Assembly: GCF_030700285.1 (NCBI RefSeq)
Contig: NZ_JAUYZJ010000008.1
Coordinates: 62,001-126,000, forward strand
DNA from: Methylobacterium sp. NEAU K
GTDB taxonomy: Bacteria; Pseudomonadota; Alphaproteobacteria; Rhizobiales; Beijerinckiaceae
Direction of reading: 5' to 3'
DNA length: 64,000 nt
Shown here: piece after piece, positions 52,812-62,481 of the stretch
Numbering within the stretch: the first letter of the stretch is position 1
Layout of the letters: every line of letters begins with the position of its first letter
Made by a program: the position numbers and the translations under genes
The notes under the pieces: model-generated
The model's database searches: none
What the model was told of the DNA's origin: nothing
Seen by the model: the letters and a program-made list of their open reading frames with translations, nothing else

Positions 52812-54221
52812 TCAAGCCGCCCGGGCCGGCAAAACGGCATTCTCCCGCGCTGCTTGAGCCGAGAAGGCTTGTGCCGCCAGGGGCAGCTCGATGGCCGCGC
52901 TGAGGCCGCCTTCGCGTCGGTTCTCGAGCGTCAGCCGGCCATTGTGCGCCTCTACGATCGCCAGAACGATCGACAGGCCGAGACCGAAGCCGCTCGCTGC
53001 GTTGAGATTGCGCGCGCGGTCGCCGCGCACGAACGGCTGCAGCATCGCCTCGCGCTCAGCCTCGGGAATGCCGGGGCCGTGATCGAGCACGCAGATCCGG
53101 ACGCCGCGCTCGGAGGCCTCCATGTGAACCTCGGCCCCGCCGCCGTATTTCACGGCGTTGTCCACGAGATTGGTGATCGCCCGCTGAAGCTCCTCCGGCC
53201 GGCCCTTCACCAGGACGTGCCGGCTGCGGCCGACGCTCACAGGCGCGCCGAAATCCGAGAAGTCGTCGCAGACCGTCTGCACCACCGAGGCGAGGTCCAC
53301 GAGACTGTGGCTGGCGGAATTGCGCGCCTGCCCGTCCCGCACGAACGAGAGCGCGGCCTCGACCAGGCCGTTCATTTGGTCCAGGTCGCGCAGTGTGGCG
53401 GCGCGGGCGTGCTCGTCCTCGATGAATTCCGCGCGCAGGCGCAGCCGGGTGATCGGAGTGCGCAGGTCGTGGCTGATCGCCGCGAGCATCTGCGTCCGGT
53501 CGTCGATCAGGCGGCGCACGCGCCCCCGCATCCGGTCGAGCGCCCGGGAGACGGCGAGCACTTCCCGGGGGCCCGCCTCCGGCAGCGCGACGTGGTCGTC
53601 GCGGGTGCCGAACGCCTCCGCGGCCCCGGCGAGCCGCGCCAGCGGCGCGGTCAAAGCCCGGGTTGCCCAGACGCACAGCAGCGCCAGGGTCAGCGCCAGG
53701 AACACGACGGTGAAGATCAGGGCCCCCTGCCGGGGCGGCCGCAGGTAGTCGTTCGGCAGCCTCGCCTCGAGGGTCGCGCCCCCGCGGGTGACGATCCCGA
53801 CATGCAGCCGGTCGTCCGCCCGTGTGGATTCGGCATCGAACGGGGAGAGATCGACGATCTTGATCGGCCGGCCGGCGGCGGCGCGCAGACGGCGGATCAC
53901 CGGAAGGTCGGGTGCCGGCTTGGCCTCCGGGGGGATCGTCCCGTTCCAGGGCTCGATACGGATCAGCGGCAGGCTGCGCCCGCTCGCCAGCAGCGCGGGC
54001 CGCGCGGCGGGATCGGCCGCGTCGAGCAGCCGGACCAGGACGCCGAGCCGGCTCGCGGCGACGCCCGGCAGACGGTCCGGGTTCTGTGATTCGTGAAGGA
54101 GCAGGAACGCCGCGGTCGCGACCACGTGCGCCACCGCGATGCCGGCCACGACGAGCAGTGCGATCTGGCCTGCGATGCTCTGCGGGCGAAGCCGGTCGCG
54201 CAACCGCCGCAGCACGCTCAT
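52812..54221 (-). CDS. EnvZ-type sensor histidine kinase
   Basis: 469 aa from the ATG at 54221, which overlaps the response-regulator stop (ATGA). TM1 (IALLVVAGIAVAHVVATAAF), periplasmic sensor (~40-175), TM2 (ALIFTVVFLALTLALLCVWA, ~180-200), HAMP, HisKA with AISHDLRTPITRLRLRAEF, and HATPase (AITNLVDNAVKYGG; LDHGPGIPEAE; SGFGLGLSIVLAIVEAHNG). It should phosphorylate the coupled regulator. Signal unknown; an envelope or osmotic cue is typical for this class. Confidence 0.92.
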   Translation of the reverse strand: MSVLRRLRDRLRPQSIAGQIALLVVAGIAVAHVVATAAFLLLHESQNPDRLPGVAASRLGVLVRLLDAADPAARPALLASGRSLPLIRIEPWNGTIPPEAKPAPDLPVIRRLRAAAGRPIKIVDLSPFDAESTRADDRLHVGIVTRGGATLEARLPNDYLRPPRQGALIFTVVFLALTLALLCVWATRALTAPLARLAGAAEAFGTRDDHVALPEAGPREVLAVSRALDRMRGRVRRLIDDRTQMLAAISHDLRTPITRLRLRAEFIEDEHARAATLRDLDQMNGLVEAALSFVRDGQARNSASHSLVDLASVVQTVCDDFSDFGAPVSVGRSRHVLVKGRPEELQRAITNLVDNAVKYGGGAEVHMEASERGVRICVLDHGPGIPEAEREAMLQPFVRGDRARNLNAASGFGLGLSIVLAIVEAHNGRLTLENRREGGLSAAIELPLAAQAFSAQAARENAVLPARAA

Positions 54222-54937
54222 GAGCGCGTCACCTCGGGGGTGAACAGGTAGCCGCCCGAGCGGATTGTGCGAATGAGTTCGGGGTTGCGCGTGTCGCGCT
54301 CGATCTTCTGGCGGATGCGCGAGATCAGCACGTCGATGCTCCGCTCGAACGGGCCGGCCGCACGCCCCTGGGTGAGGTCGAGCAGTTGGTCGCGCGACAG
54401 GACGCGTCCGGGCCGCAGGCAGAGCGCGTGCAGCAGGTCGAACTCGGCGCCCGTGATCGCGATGCGTGCGCCCTCCGGCGACAGCACCTGCCGCAGCGAT
54501 ACGTCGAGGGTCCAGCCGGAGAAATGCATGCGCCTGCGCTCGTCCGAGTCGGGAGCCTCCGCGGCGACCCGGCGCAGGATCGCGCGGATGCGGGCCAGGA
54601 GTTCCCGGGGGTTGAACGGCTTGGCGAGGTAATCGTCCGCGCCCAGTTCGAGGCCCAGGATGCGGTCGACCTCCTCCGACTTCGCCGTCAACATGAGGAT
54701 CGGGATCTGCGAGGAGCCGCGCAGGCGGCGGCACAGGGTCAAGCCGTCCTCGCCCGGAAGCATCAGGTCCAGCACGATCAGGTCGATCCGCGATTCCGCC
54801 AGCGCCCGGTCCATGTCGTTGCCGTCGACCGCCAATGTCACGCGGCAGTCGTTGCCACGCAGGTAGCGCGCGATCAGGGCCGAGATCTCCCGATCGTCCT
54901 CGACGACGAGGATGTGGGGCGTTGCAGATGCATTCAT
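54218..54937 (-). CDS. OmpR-family response regulator
   Basis: 239 aa. Receiver domain: VVEDDREISALIARYL, phospho-acceptor Asp in LIVLDLMLPGEDG, Lys in ADDYLAKPFNP. Winged helix: ITGAEFDLLHALCLRPGRVL, RSIDVLISRIRQKIE, IRTIRSGGYLF. The start is taken at MNASATPHILVVEDD; an upstream ATG giving MTLAEPLADSYAM is possible. The stop overlaps the kinase start, so the two are made in fixed ratio. It is divergent from the acyl-CoA dehydrogenase gene and could control it; that is untested. Confidence 0.92.
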   Translation of the reverse strand: MNASATPHILVVEDDREISALIARYLRGNDCRVTLAVDGNDMDRALAESRIDLIVLDLMLPGEDGLTLCRRLRGSSQIPILMLTAKSEEVDRILGLELGADDYLAKPFNPRELLARIRAILRRVAAEAPDSDERRRMHFSGWTLDVSLRQVLSPEGARIAITGAEFDLLHALCLRPGRVLSRDQLLDLTQGRAAGPFERSIDVLISRIRQKIERDTRNPELIRTIRSGGYLFTPEVTRS

Positions 54938-55090
54938 CGCGTAGGAATCGGCGAGCGGTTCAGCGAGCGTCATCAGGTTAGTATGCGCCGAACCGGTGAT
55001 TATTCGAAGGCGCCTGGCGGAACCATTTTGTAAGCGCGTGTTTCCCGCACGCGTCCTGAATTCGGCCGCGACATGATCACGGGAGGAACA

Positions 55091-56335
55091 ATGACCGGTT
55101 TCAACGGCATGCGGGACCCGATCGCGCCGCAGCCACCGGCTCTGGCCTCGCCCTGGCGCACGGACGCACGCGCAGCGCTCCAGGAGGAAGCCAGGGCCTT
55201 CGCGCGGGACACGGTGCTTCCGCTCGCCGACGAACTCGACCGGCAGAAAGCCGAGATGCCCCGCCGGCTCATCGACGCCATGGCCGGGAAGGGCTGGTTC
55301 GGAATCACGATCCCGGAGGAGAACGGCGGCCTGGGGCTCGGCGTGTTCGAGTACTGCCTCGTCTCGGAGGAACTGGCCAGGGCCTGGCTGTCGGTGGGTA
55401 GCATCCTGGCACGCGGCCAGGGCCTCGGCACCCAGACCCTCGAGCCGGAGCGTCGCGCGGACCTGCTCCGGCGCTCGGCCCGGGGCGCGTGGATCGGTTC
55501 GATCTCCCTGTCCGAGCCCAATGCCGGCTCCGATCTCGCCGGCGTGCAGACCCGGGCCTTGCGGGACGGCGATCACTGGGTGCTCAGCGGCACCAAGCGC
55601 TGGGCGGGATTCGCCAAGGGCGCCGACTTCGTCGAGGTCTTGGCCCGGACGCGCGATCCGGAGCCCGGCGAGCCGCGCTCGGCGGGCCTGGAACCGTTCC
55701 TGGTGGTCAAGGACCGCGACAGCTTCCCGCCCGGCATGACCGGTCGAGTGATCGACAAGATCGGCTACCACGGCTTCCAGACCTTCGAACTCATCCTCGA
55801 CGGCGTTCGCGTTCCCGAGAGCGACCGCCTCACCGGGCTCTACGGAGACCAGGGCGCGGACGCGGATTCCGGCGGGTTCGCCTCGGTGCAGCGCGGGCTC
55901 AACATCGCCCGGGTCCACACAGCGGCCCGTGCCGTAGGCGTCGCCCGGGCGGCCGTCGAGGACACCCAGGCCTACCTTCAGGAGCGGGTCCAGTTCGGCC
56001 ACCCGATCGGCGATTTCCAGGCCTTGCGCTTCGCCCTCGCGGACATGGCCGCCGAGGTCGCCCAGGCGCGGGCCTACTGGCACCAGGTCGCCCATCTCCT
56101 CGATGAGGGTGAGGCCGCGGAGAGCGAGTCGGCGATGGTGAAGCTGCTGGCCACCGAGATGGCGGTGCGCGTCACCAATCAGGCGATGCAGCTTCACGGC
56201 GGCAACGGCTATACCACCGAGCGCCGGGTCGAGCGCTACTGGCGCGACGCGCGGCTGACCACGATCTTCGAGGGGACGAGCGAGATCCAGCGGCGCATCA
56301 TCAGCGACCGGATGCTGCCCCGACCCGGATCGTGA
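55091..56335 (+). CDS. Acyl-CoA dehydrogenase
   Basis: 414 aa from an ATG with GGAGGA upstream. FAD and substrate motifs: GSISLSEPNAGSDLAGVQTR, KRWAGFAKGADF, RVQFGHPIGDFQALRFALAD, QLHGGNGYTTE and TIFEGTSEIQRRIISDRM, the last carrying the catalytic Glu of short/medium-chain enzymes. It oxidises an acyl-CoA at the alpha-beta bond. No partner enoyl-CoA hydratase or ETF gene is adjacent, so the substrate remains open. Confidence 0.93.
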   Translation: MTGFNGMRDPIAPQPPALASPWRTDARAALQEEARAFARDTVLPLADELDRQKAEMPRRLIDAMAGKGWFGITIPEENGGLGLGVFEYCLVSEELARAWLSVGSILARGQGLGTQTLEPERRADLLRRSARGAWIGSISLSEPNAGSDLAGVQTRALRDGDHWVLSGTKRWAGFAKGADFVEVLARTRDPEPGEPRSAGLEPFLVVKDRDSFPPGMTGRVIDKIGYHGFQTFELILDGVRVPESDRLTGLYGDQGADADSGGFASVQRGLNIARVHTAARAVGVARAAVEDTQAYLQERVQFGHPIGDFQALRFALADMAAEVAQARAYWHQVAHLLDEGEAAESESAMVKLLATEMAVRVTNQAMQLHGGNGYTTERRVERYWRDARLTTIFEGTSEIQRRIISDRMLPRPGS

Positions 56336-56462
56336 TCGACAGGCGCTGGCTCGATAGCCCGTGCGGCGAATCGTCGAGCCGGACTCCCCGCTCCGTCCGG
56401 CCCGGCTACCTCAGCGTGAGTTTCGCCCTGCACGAGGAGGGCTGCCGCCATTCGGAAGCGAC

Positions 56463-58328
56463 GTGTCGAAGCCCATCAGCGACTATGCCCTCATCGGCGA
56501 TACGCATTCCTGCGCGCTGATTGCCCGCGACGGCTCGATCGACTGGCTGTGCTGGCCGCGCCACGACTCGCCGGCCCTGTTCCTGAAACTCCTCGACGAT
56601 GAGCAGGGCGGCGCGTGCAGCGTGGCCTTCGACGGGCTCACGGGCACGGCACGCCGCTACGTGCCCGATACCAACGTCCTGGAGACGACATTCACGACCG
56701 CCACCGGGCGCGGCCGCCTGTTCGACCTGATGCCGGTCAACCCGCCGAGCCCCGAGCCGGATGAAGGGCCGGATGGCGAGGGCGAGAGCCGGCTGATCCG
56801 GCTGCTCACCTGCGAGAGCGGGCACATCTCCGGCCGGTTCGTGGTGCGCCCGACCTTCGATTACGCGCGCCGCCCCTGCACGCCCATCGTCGAGGACGCC
56901 TCCGTGCTGTTCGAAGCCGGGGACTGGCGCCTGCGCGTGAACGCGTTTCCGCATCCGGGACTGGCCGGCGACGAAGCCGAGATCCGGTTCAGCCTCGCAG
57001 AGGGCCAGACAGCCTATCTGGTCCTCACACACGGCGAGGATCAGGAAGAGGCCTGCATCGAGGATTTCGCCGGCGCCCAACGTCGCCTGGAGACCACGGT
57101 CTCGTACTGGCGCCGCTGGAGCGCCCGCAGCACCTATCGCGGTGCCTACCGCGACGCGGTGATGCGATCGGCCCTGTGCCTGAAGCTCCTGACCTACTCC
57201 CCCTCAGGCGGCATCGTGGCGGCGGCCACTGCCGGGCTGCCGGAGGCAGTGCCGGGGGATCGCAACTACGATTACCGGTTCGCCTGGATGCGCGATGCCT
57301 CCTTCACGATCACCGCCTTCGTGATGCTCGGCTACGTTCGCGAGGCCTCCGAGTTCCTGCGCTTCCTGCGAGAGCGGGACGGCACATACGGGCGCGAGAC
57401 GCGGCTGATGTACGGCGTCAGCGACGGCATGCCGCCCGAGGAGGAGCTGGACCATCTCGCCGGCTGGAACGGCGTGCGGCCGGTGATGATCGGCAACATC
57501 GCCGCGGGTCAGGACCAGCACGATATCTACGGCGAATTGCTGCGGGCCCTGTGCGTCTTCCTGGAGGCGGTCGACTACAATCCGCCCGAGAAGGTCAACG
57601 ACCGATTGCCCGAGGTGCTGGACAATCTCACCGCCCGGGCGATCCGCCATCGGCACGATGCGGATAACGGCATCTGGGAATTGCGGACCGGGCCGCGCCA
57701 GCAGGTGCACACCAAGGCGATGATCTGGGTGGCGCTCACCGACGCCGCCCGGATCGCGCGCAACATCGCGGGCGTGCCGGAGGAGAAGATCGCCGCGTGG
57801 GAGCGCATCGCCGCCGAGGTTCGGGCAGAGTATCTCGAAAAGGGCTGGAACGCGCAGAAGCAGGCCTATGTGGGTGCCTACGACGCGCATCACCTGGATG
57901 CTGCCGTCCTGCGAGTGGCGCTGTTCGGGGCCCTGGACCCGGGCGACCCGCGCACCCGCTCGACGCTCGCGGCGATCGAGCGTGAATTGGGTGCCGGCGA
58001 CCTGATCTACCGTTACCGGATGGATGACGGGCTGAAGGGGGACGAGGGCACGTTCACGGCCTGCGCGTTCTGGCGGGTCGGCTGCCTCGCGCTGGACGGG
58101 CGCACCGAGGAGGCGAAGGCGGTGTTCGAGCGGCTGCTCGCCCGGGGCAACGATGTCGGCCTGTTCGCCGAGGAGATCGATCCGGCCACCGGCGAGCAGC
58201 GCGGGAACACGCCCCAGGGCTTCTCCCACATGGCGCTGATCAACGCGGCCCTGCGGCTGGAAGCCAGCATCGCGCGGTTCGGCCTCGCAGGCCCGTCAGA
58301 CGCGATCCAGTCCCGGGCGGCCGAATAG
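56463..58328 (+). CDS. Glycoside hydrolase family 15 (glucoamylase/trehalase-like)
   Basis: 621 aa from a GTG at 56463 with GGAAG upstream, giving SKPISDYALIGDTHSCALIAR, the typical GH15 N terminus. The (alpha/alpha)6 barrel carries RNYDYRFAWMRDAS, the general-acid Glu in DNGIWELRT and the base Glu in GLFAEEIDPATGE. No signal peptide, so it is cytoplasmic. Bacterial proteins of this layout hydrolyse trehalose or alpha-glucans. It lies 127 bp after the dehydrogenase. The longer upstream frame is not coding-like. Confidence 0.92.
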   Translation: MSKPISDYALIGDTHSCALIARDGSIDWLCWPRHDSPALFLKLLDDEQGGACSVAFDGLTGTARRYVPDTNVLETTFTTATGRGRLFDLMPVNPPSPEPDEGPDGEGESRLIRLLTCESGHISGRFVVRPTFDYARRPCTPIVEDASVLFEAGDWRLRVNAFPHPGLAGDEAEIRFSLAEGQTAYLVLTHGEDQEEACIEDFAGAQRRLETTVSYWRRWSARSTYRGAYRDAVMRSALCLKLLTYSPSGGIVAAATAGLPEAVPGDRNYDYRFAWMRDASFTITAFVMLGYVREASEFLRFLRERDGTYGRETRLMYGVSDGMPPEEELDHLAGWNGVRPVMIGNIAAGQDQHDIYGELLRALCVFLEAVDYNPPEKVNDRLPEVLDNLTARAIRHRHDADNGIWELRTGPRQQVHTKAMIWVALTDAARIARNIAGVPEEKIAAWERIAAEVRAEYLEKGWNAQKQAYVGAYDAHHLDAAVLRVALFGALDPGDPRTRSTLAAIERELGAGDLIYRYRMDDGLKGDEGTFTACAFWRVGCLALDGRTEEAKAVFERLLARGNDVGLFAEEIDPATGEQRGNTPQGFSHMALINAALRLEASIARFGLAGPSDAIQSRAAE

Positions 58329-58383
58329 GCCGGCTTCGAGGATATCCGCCTCCGCGCGTCGGGCCGGCGACGCTGGGCTGCCG

Positions 58384-59949
58384 TCAGGCCGCTATCCTCA
58401 GCGCCTCGTCCGCTCCGCCGCCCTCGGTCCCGCGGCTCGCGCGGTAGTGATCCAGCAGCCCGGCATCGAGCGCTTCGAGCACGGCATCGGTGGCCGCCCG
58501 CACCTCCGGATCCTCCTCCGGCTGGTCGGTGCGATACCAGTCCAGGATCTGGTCCGGGAGCGCGTCCAGGATCGCCCCGACCGGGTTGTGCGGCTGGGCC
58601 GGCTCGGCGGGAGGCTCCGCCGCGACCGCGATCGTGGGTTCGGGCACCGCCCGGTCATGCGCTTCGGCCACCGCGGCCACGGGCGTCGCCGCGACCACCA
58701 CGGTTTCCGCTGCGCTCGCCGGGGCGGCGAACAGGGTGCGACGCTGGCTGTCGAGGGCGGCGCGCCAGGCGGCATCGGCGGCCTCGGCCTCGCGGCGGGC
58801 GGCCTCCCGGGCCATGGCTTGCACCGCGATGGCGCGGGCGGCCTCGCGGGCCTCGTCCCGGGCGGCCTCGGCCTCGTAGCGGGTCAGAAGCGCTACGACG
58901 GCGTGCATCTCGGGGGCAGGCAGATCGGTGCAGGCATCGATGGCGCATTCGATCATTCGCCGCGACAGGCCGGCGCCACGCAAGCCCGTGGCGCCGCTCG
59001 CGGCCGCCTGCCGGGCCGCGAGGGCGGCCTGCATCGCCGGCATGAGCGCCTCGGGCAGCCCGGCCTTCCGGTGCAGGTCGGCGAAGGCCCAGGGATCCCG
59101 CATGGCGCGTGCGACGGAGGCGTGGTCCTGGCCCGACAGGTCGGCGAGGGCGGCCTGCGCGAAATCGGTCCGGCCCGACAGGACGGCCCGGAAGACCAGG
59201 CCCGCGGTGAGTTGGCGGGTCGTGCGCAGATGCGCCACGAGGCGCGCCACCGCGGCGGCGCCGGCGTCGTCGCAAGCCTCCAACGCCACGCGTTCGCCCG
59301 CCTCGCGGCTCATCCGGTCGCAGCGCTCGATGCCGATCCAGCCGCGCCGGGTGACGAAATCCGACAGGGCCTGCGCCACCGCGAGGGCGATCGCGTGGCG
59401 CACCTCCGGCGGCAGCTCGGCCCGGGTGAGAAGCGCCTCGCGCAGGGCCGCTTCCGCGCCGCGGCGTTCGACCATGCGCAGCATCCGGCCCGCAGTGATC
59501 TTCGCGGTTGGATTGCCTGCGAGCACGACCAGCGTGTCGAGTTCACCGATCTCGGCCAGCGCGCCCGCGACCGCGTGGGAGAGGTGGTGACGCGCGGCGA
59601 TGACGGCCCGCGTCGTCTCGTCGCCCAATGCCGCGGCGTCGACGAGGTCCGCGTCGGTGAGCACCGGCGAGCGCGCCAGCACCGGTCGCGCCACCTCGGG
59701 CACATCGCAGGACAGCGCCACGACCAGCGGGCGCGGCGTCCGCGCCGAGGCCGCGCAGGTCTCGGCGAGGGCCCGGCGGACCACCGGCGAAGGATCGTCC
59801 AGGAGGGACAGCAGCGCGGTCTTGGCTTCCCAGGCCTCGTCGGCGGAGAGGTCGCCGTAGAGATAGGCCCGCGCCAGCGCCGTGGTGGCCTCGGCCCGGC
59901 GGCCGGCCGAAGCGTCCTGCGTCCAGGCCAGGAACTCGCGGATGATCAT
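58384..59949 (-). CDS. DUF2336 helical-repeat protein
   Basis: 521 aa, almost wholly helical, with HEAT-like repeats in the N-terminal two thirds (ALARAYLYGDLSADEAWEAK; LLSLLDDPSPVVRRALAETC; VPEVARPVLARSPVLTDADL), the hallmark of DUF2336. An Ala/Glu coiled stretch (~360-400), a Pro/Val linker, and a helical tail (LLDHYRASRG) follow. The ATG at 59949 overlaps the transglycosylase-like stop (ATGA), so the two are coupled. The family is common in methylobacteria and rhizobia; function unknown. Confidence 0.85.
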   Translation of the reverse strand: MIIREFLAWTQDASAGRRAEATTALARAYLYGDLSADEAWEAKTALLSLLDDPSPVVRRALAETCAASARTPRPLVVALSCDVPEVARPVLARSPVLTDADLVDAAALGDETTRAVIAARHHLSHAVAGALAEIGELDTLVVLAGNPTAKITAGRMLRMVERRGAEAALREALLTRAELPPEVRHAIALAVAQALSDFVTRRGWIGIERCDRMSREAGERVALEACDDAGAAAVARLVAHLRTTRQLTAGLVFRAVLSGRTDFAQAALADLSGQDHASVARAMRDPWAFADLHRKAGLPEALMPAMQAALAARQAAASGATGLRGAGLSRRMIECAIDACTDLPAPEMHAVVALLTRYEAEAARDEAREAARAIAVQAMAREAARREAEAADAAWRAALDSQRRTLFAAPASAAETVVVAATPVAAVAEAHDRAVPEPTIAVAAEPPAEPAQPHNPVGAILDALPDQILDWYRTDQPEEDPEVRAATDAVLEALDAGLLDHYRASRGTEGGGADEALRIAA

Positions 59950-61061
59950 GGGCCGCTCCGAGGGGCGAACAGGCTGTTCCTGAGGCCGGTCTTCATTCCT
60001 GCCGCGGCGAGTTCCGCCGGGCGGCGTGGCGGCAGCGGCGGATTCACGAGGGCGGCGCCGGCCGGTGTCGCAACGGGTTCGGCGACGGCGCCCGTGGTCG
60101 CGGGCTCGTCGACGGCCACGCTCACTGGGGGCGCTGACCCGGTGCGCGGGAAATAGGTCGGCGCGGCGTGCTGGATCGGCGCCGTCGTGTTGCGCGCCTG
60201 CCAGAGGCGCGAAGCGGCGTCCGACACCGCCCCGCGCTGATCGGTCTGGAACAGGCTGCGCAGGTCGGCGGATCCGCCGAACGCGGTGGCGGTGCTCGCA
60301 TAGGCGGTGGCGACCTGCGTCGCTGGGGCGCCGTCCTGACGCAGGGAGGTCAGGTCGGTGGCGGCCGCACCCTGCGCGGCCGCCGAGAGGCTGGCGTAGA
60401 GCTCGGCCGCGCTGCGGGGCCGGCCCGTCCGGTCGTAGAACAGGGCCCGGTTGGCAGATGCCGCCTCCGGCAGATCGAGGGCGGCCGCGCGCTCCGGGAA
60501 GGCGCGGGCCGTGGAGATCAGGGCGGCCGCGCCTTTGGCCCCGAGGACATGCGCCGCATAAAGGTCGCCCGCCGTGGGATCGCGCCCGAGCGCCGCAGCG
60601 AGCGCGTCGGCGTTCTGCTGGGTCAGGGCGCCGGCGAGCGTGGCCGAGATCTTGGGGTCACGCCGCAGGTCGAGGATCGCCTGCCGCTGCTCGGCATCGG
60701 TGACCGCATAGGTGCCGTCCGGCTGCCGGCGGATGGCGTCGGCCTGCGCCTGGAGGCCGAGCCGCGGTCCGGCGCTCTTCATCACGCCGAGCCAGGTCTG
60801 CTCGATGAACTGGAACAGGCCGGTGGCCGAGGATGTCCCGGCCTTGGCCGCCGGGTCGAGGGCGGATTCCCGCCGGGCCGTGGCGAGCAGGTAGTCGAAG
60901 CCGACGCCGCTCGCCATCGCGCCGTCGCGGATCGCCTGGACAACCGGTCCGGACGCGGCCGACCCGGACGCCGCCCGCGCCTGGGCGGGCGGGCCTGTCT
61001 CCGGCGGACTGGACGGGGTGGTGAACAGGAACATCCGGGCGCGCACGGGGTCTGAGGACAC
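59946..61061 (-). CDS. Lytic transglycosylase-like (SLT) protein
   Basis: 371 aa. Residues ~45-150 form a lysozyme-like SLT domain: LATARRESALDPAAKAG with the catalytic Glu, SATGLFQFIEQTW, then a catalytic-domain continuation (AADAIRRQPDG style). The C-terminal half is Ala/Pro-rich. The start is a GTG at 61061 (AGG upstream); an ATG at 61034 is possible. No classical signal peptide is visible, unusual for a peptidoglycan enzyme, so export may be by a dedicated machine such as the flagellar or another secretion system. It overlaps DUF2336. Confidence 0.82.
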   Translation of the reverse strand: MSSDPVRARMFLFTTPSSPPETGPPAQARAASGSAASGPVVQAIRDGAMASGVGFDYLLATARRESALDPAAKAGTSSATGLFQFIEQTWLGVMKSAGPRLGLQAQADAIRRQPDGTYAVTDAEQRQAILDLRRDPKISATLAGALTQQNADALAAALGRDPTAGDLYAAHVLGAKGAAALISTARAFPERAAALDLPEAASANRALFYDRTGRPRSAAELYASLSAAAQGAAATDLTSLRQDGAPATQVATAYASTATAFGGSADLRSLFQTDQRGAVSDAASRLWQARNTTAPIQHAAPTYFPRTGSAPPVSVAVDEPATTGAVAEPVATPAGAALVNPPLPPRRPAELAAAGMKTGLRNSLFAPRSGP

Positions 61062-61124
61062 CGTGAACCTGCGCCGCGCATGGTAAACAAGTCCTCAATC
61101 CAGGTTGAGGCCCCGTATCCAGTT

Positions 61125-61754
61125 TCAGGACCCGGTGAACTCGCCCGCGCCCTTCGGCCGGCGCATCTGGAAGCGCGTATCGGCCGTGGCGTGGAAATAG
61201 TCGAAATAGCCGCCGCGCATGATCGGATGCATCGCCGCCGTGTCGACCTTGCCGTCGACCACGTAGCGCTCGTCGACATAGATCGACACGACTTGGCCGA
61301 TCACCAGGAAGTTCTCCGCATCGCCGCCGCCCAGCGGCACGAGCGGCACGGTCTGCAGCCACCGGCATTCGAGGGCGGCGGGTGAGGCCGCAACCCTGGG
61401 TGGCCGCACCTTGCGCGATGGAGCGGTCTCCAGGTTTGCGAAGGCGAATTCGCTCTGCCCCCGCGGCAGCGGCGCCGAGGAATCGTTCATTCCCTCGCGC
61501 AGGTCCCAGGTGGCGAGGCTGCAGACGAACTCGGCCCCCTCCTCGGCGAAGGTCATCGCGTCCTTGCGCCCTGAGGACGAGAAGGCGACCATGTCGTCCG
61601 CCACGGCATTGAAGAACGAGTAGGGCGCGAGGTTGAGTTCGCCCGCGCGGCTCATCGCGCTGATCCAGCCGATCGGCCGCGGGGCAACAATGGCCTTCAG
61701 GGGATTGTGCGGGAGGGACCGCGCCTCGCGCGGGATGTCGAGATCGTAATGCAC
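61125..61754 (-). CDS. Flavin reductase-like split-barrel protein
   Basis: 209 aa. HNPLKAIVAPRPIGWISAMS and LAPYSFFNAVADDMVAFSSS are the FMN-binding patterns of the flavin_reduct/FMN-binding split-barrel family, with HPIMRGGYFDYFHA near the C terminus. Members reduce free flavin or act as FMN-dependent oxidoreductases. It lies 27 bp downstream of the nitroreductase on the same strand, so the two flavoenzymes are likely co-transcribed. Confidence 0.9.
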   Translation of the reverse strand: MHYDLDIPREARSLPHNPLKAIVAPRPIGWISAMSRAGELNLAPYSFFNAVADDMVAFSSSGRKDAMTFAEEGAEFVCSLATWDLREGMNDSSAPLPRGQSEFAFANLETAPSRKVRPPRVAASPAALECRWLQTVPLVPLGGGDAENFLVIGQVVSIYVDERYVVDGKVDTAAMHPIMRGGYFDYFHATADTRFQMRRPKGAGEFTGS

Positions 61755-61781
61755 GTGTGAACCTTCAGGGAGCGGTGGCGA

Positions 61782-62345
61782 TCAGAGGTAGGTCACGATC
61801 TCGGCAAGCGTCGGCCGCGGCCGGTCGGGAGGGACCTCGCGCGCCCGCCCGACATGCACGAATCCCGCGAGCTTCTCGGTCGGGGCGAGGCCCAGCGCAT
61901 CGAGCACGCGCCGGTCGTAGGCGAACCACTCCGTCAACCAGGACGTCGCGAAACCGGACGCGTTGGCCGCGACCACGAGGTTCATCGCGGCGGCGCCGGC
62001 GGAGAGCACCTGCTCCCATTCGGGGATCTTCACGTGCGGGCCCGCCCGCGAGACGATGGCTATCGCCACCGGCGCATGCATCAGGCGGCCGCGCTCCTGC
62101 GCCAGCCGCTCGGGGGCGGCGTCGGGATTGTCGGCCGCGAAGGTCGCGGCGATGATCGCGCCCACCCGCTCGCGCGCCTCGCCGGCGACTACGATGAAGC
62201 GCCAGGGCGCGAGCTTGCCGTGGTCGGGCACCCGGGAGGCTACGGTCAGGATGGTCTCGAGCTGCGCACGGTCCGGGCCGGGTCCGTCCAGCAGGGGCGG
62301 CGGCACCGAGCGGCGGGTCTTCAGGAGATCGAGGGTTTCGGTCAT
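61782..62345 (-). CDS. Nitroreductase-family protein (YdjA-like)
   Basis: 187 aa. KTRRSVPPPLL binds the FMN phosphate, ASRVPDHGKLAPWRFIVV matches the compact YdjA-type nitroreductases, and SAGAAAMNLVVAANASGFAT forms the dimer/cofactor helix. It transfers hydride from NAD(P)H to nitro compounds or related oxidants. ATG at 62345; the open frame to 62621 adds unsupported sequence. Paired with the flavin-reductase-like gene. Confidence 0.92.
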   Translation of the reverse strand: MTETLDLLKTRRSVPPPLLDGPGPDRAQLETILTVASRVPDHGKLAPWRFIVVAGEARERVGAIIAATFAADNPDAAPERLAQERGRLMHAPVAIAIVSRAGPHVKIPEWEQVLSAGAAAMNLVVAANASGFATSWLTEWFAYDRRVLDALGLAPTEKLAGFVHVGRAREVPPDRPRPTLAEIVTYL

Positions 62346-62481
62346 GCGTCGTGTCCCGGAGGCGGGTTCCGGCTCGGATGTGGCATGCATGGGCGCCCGG
62401 TGGAAGATCGGGCGGCCTTGCCGCCGCCATGGTCGGGATGCAGAGGCGGCGGTGGACTGACGGCTTGAGAGGATCCCAGCG

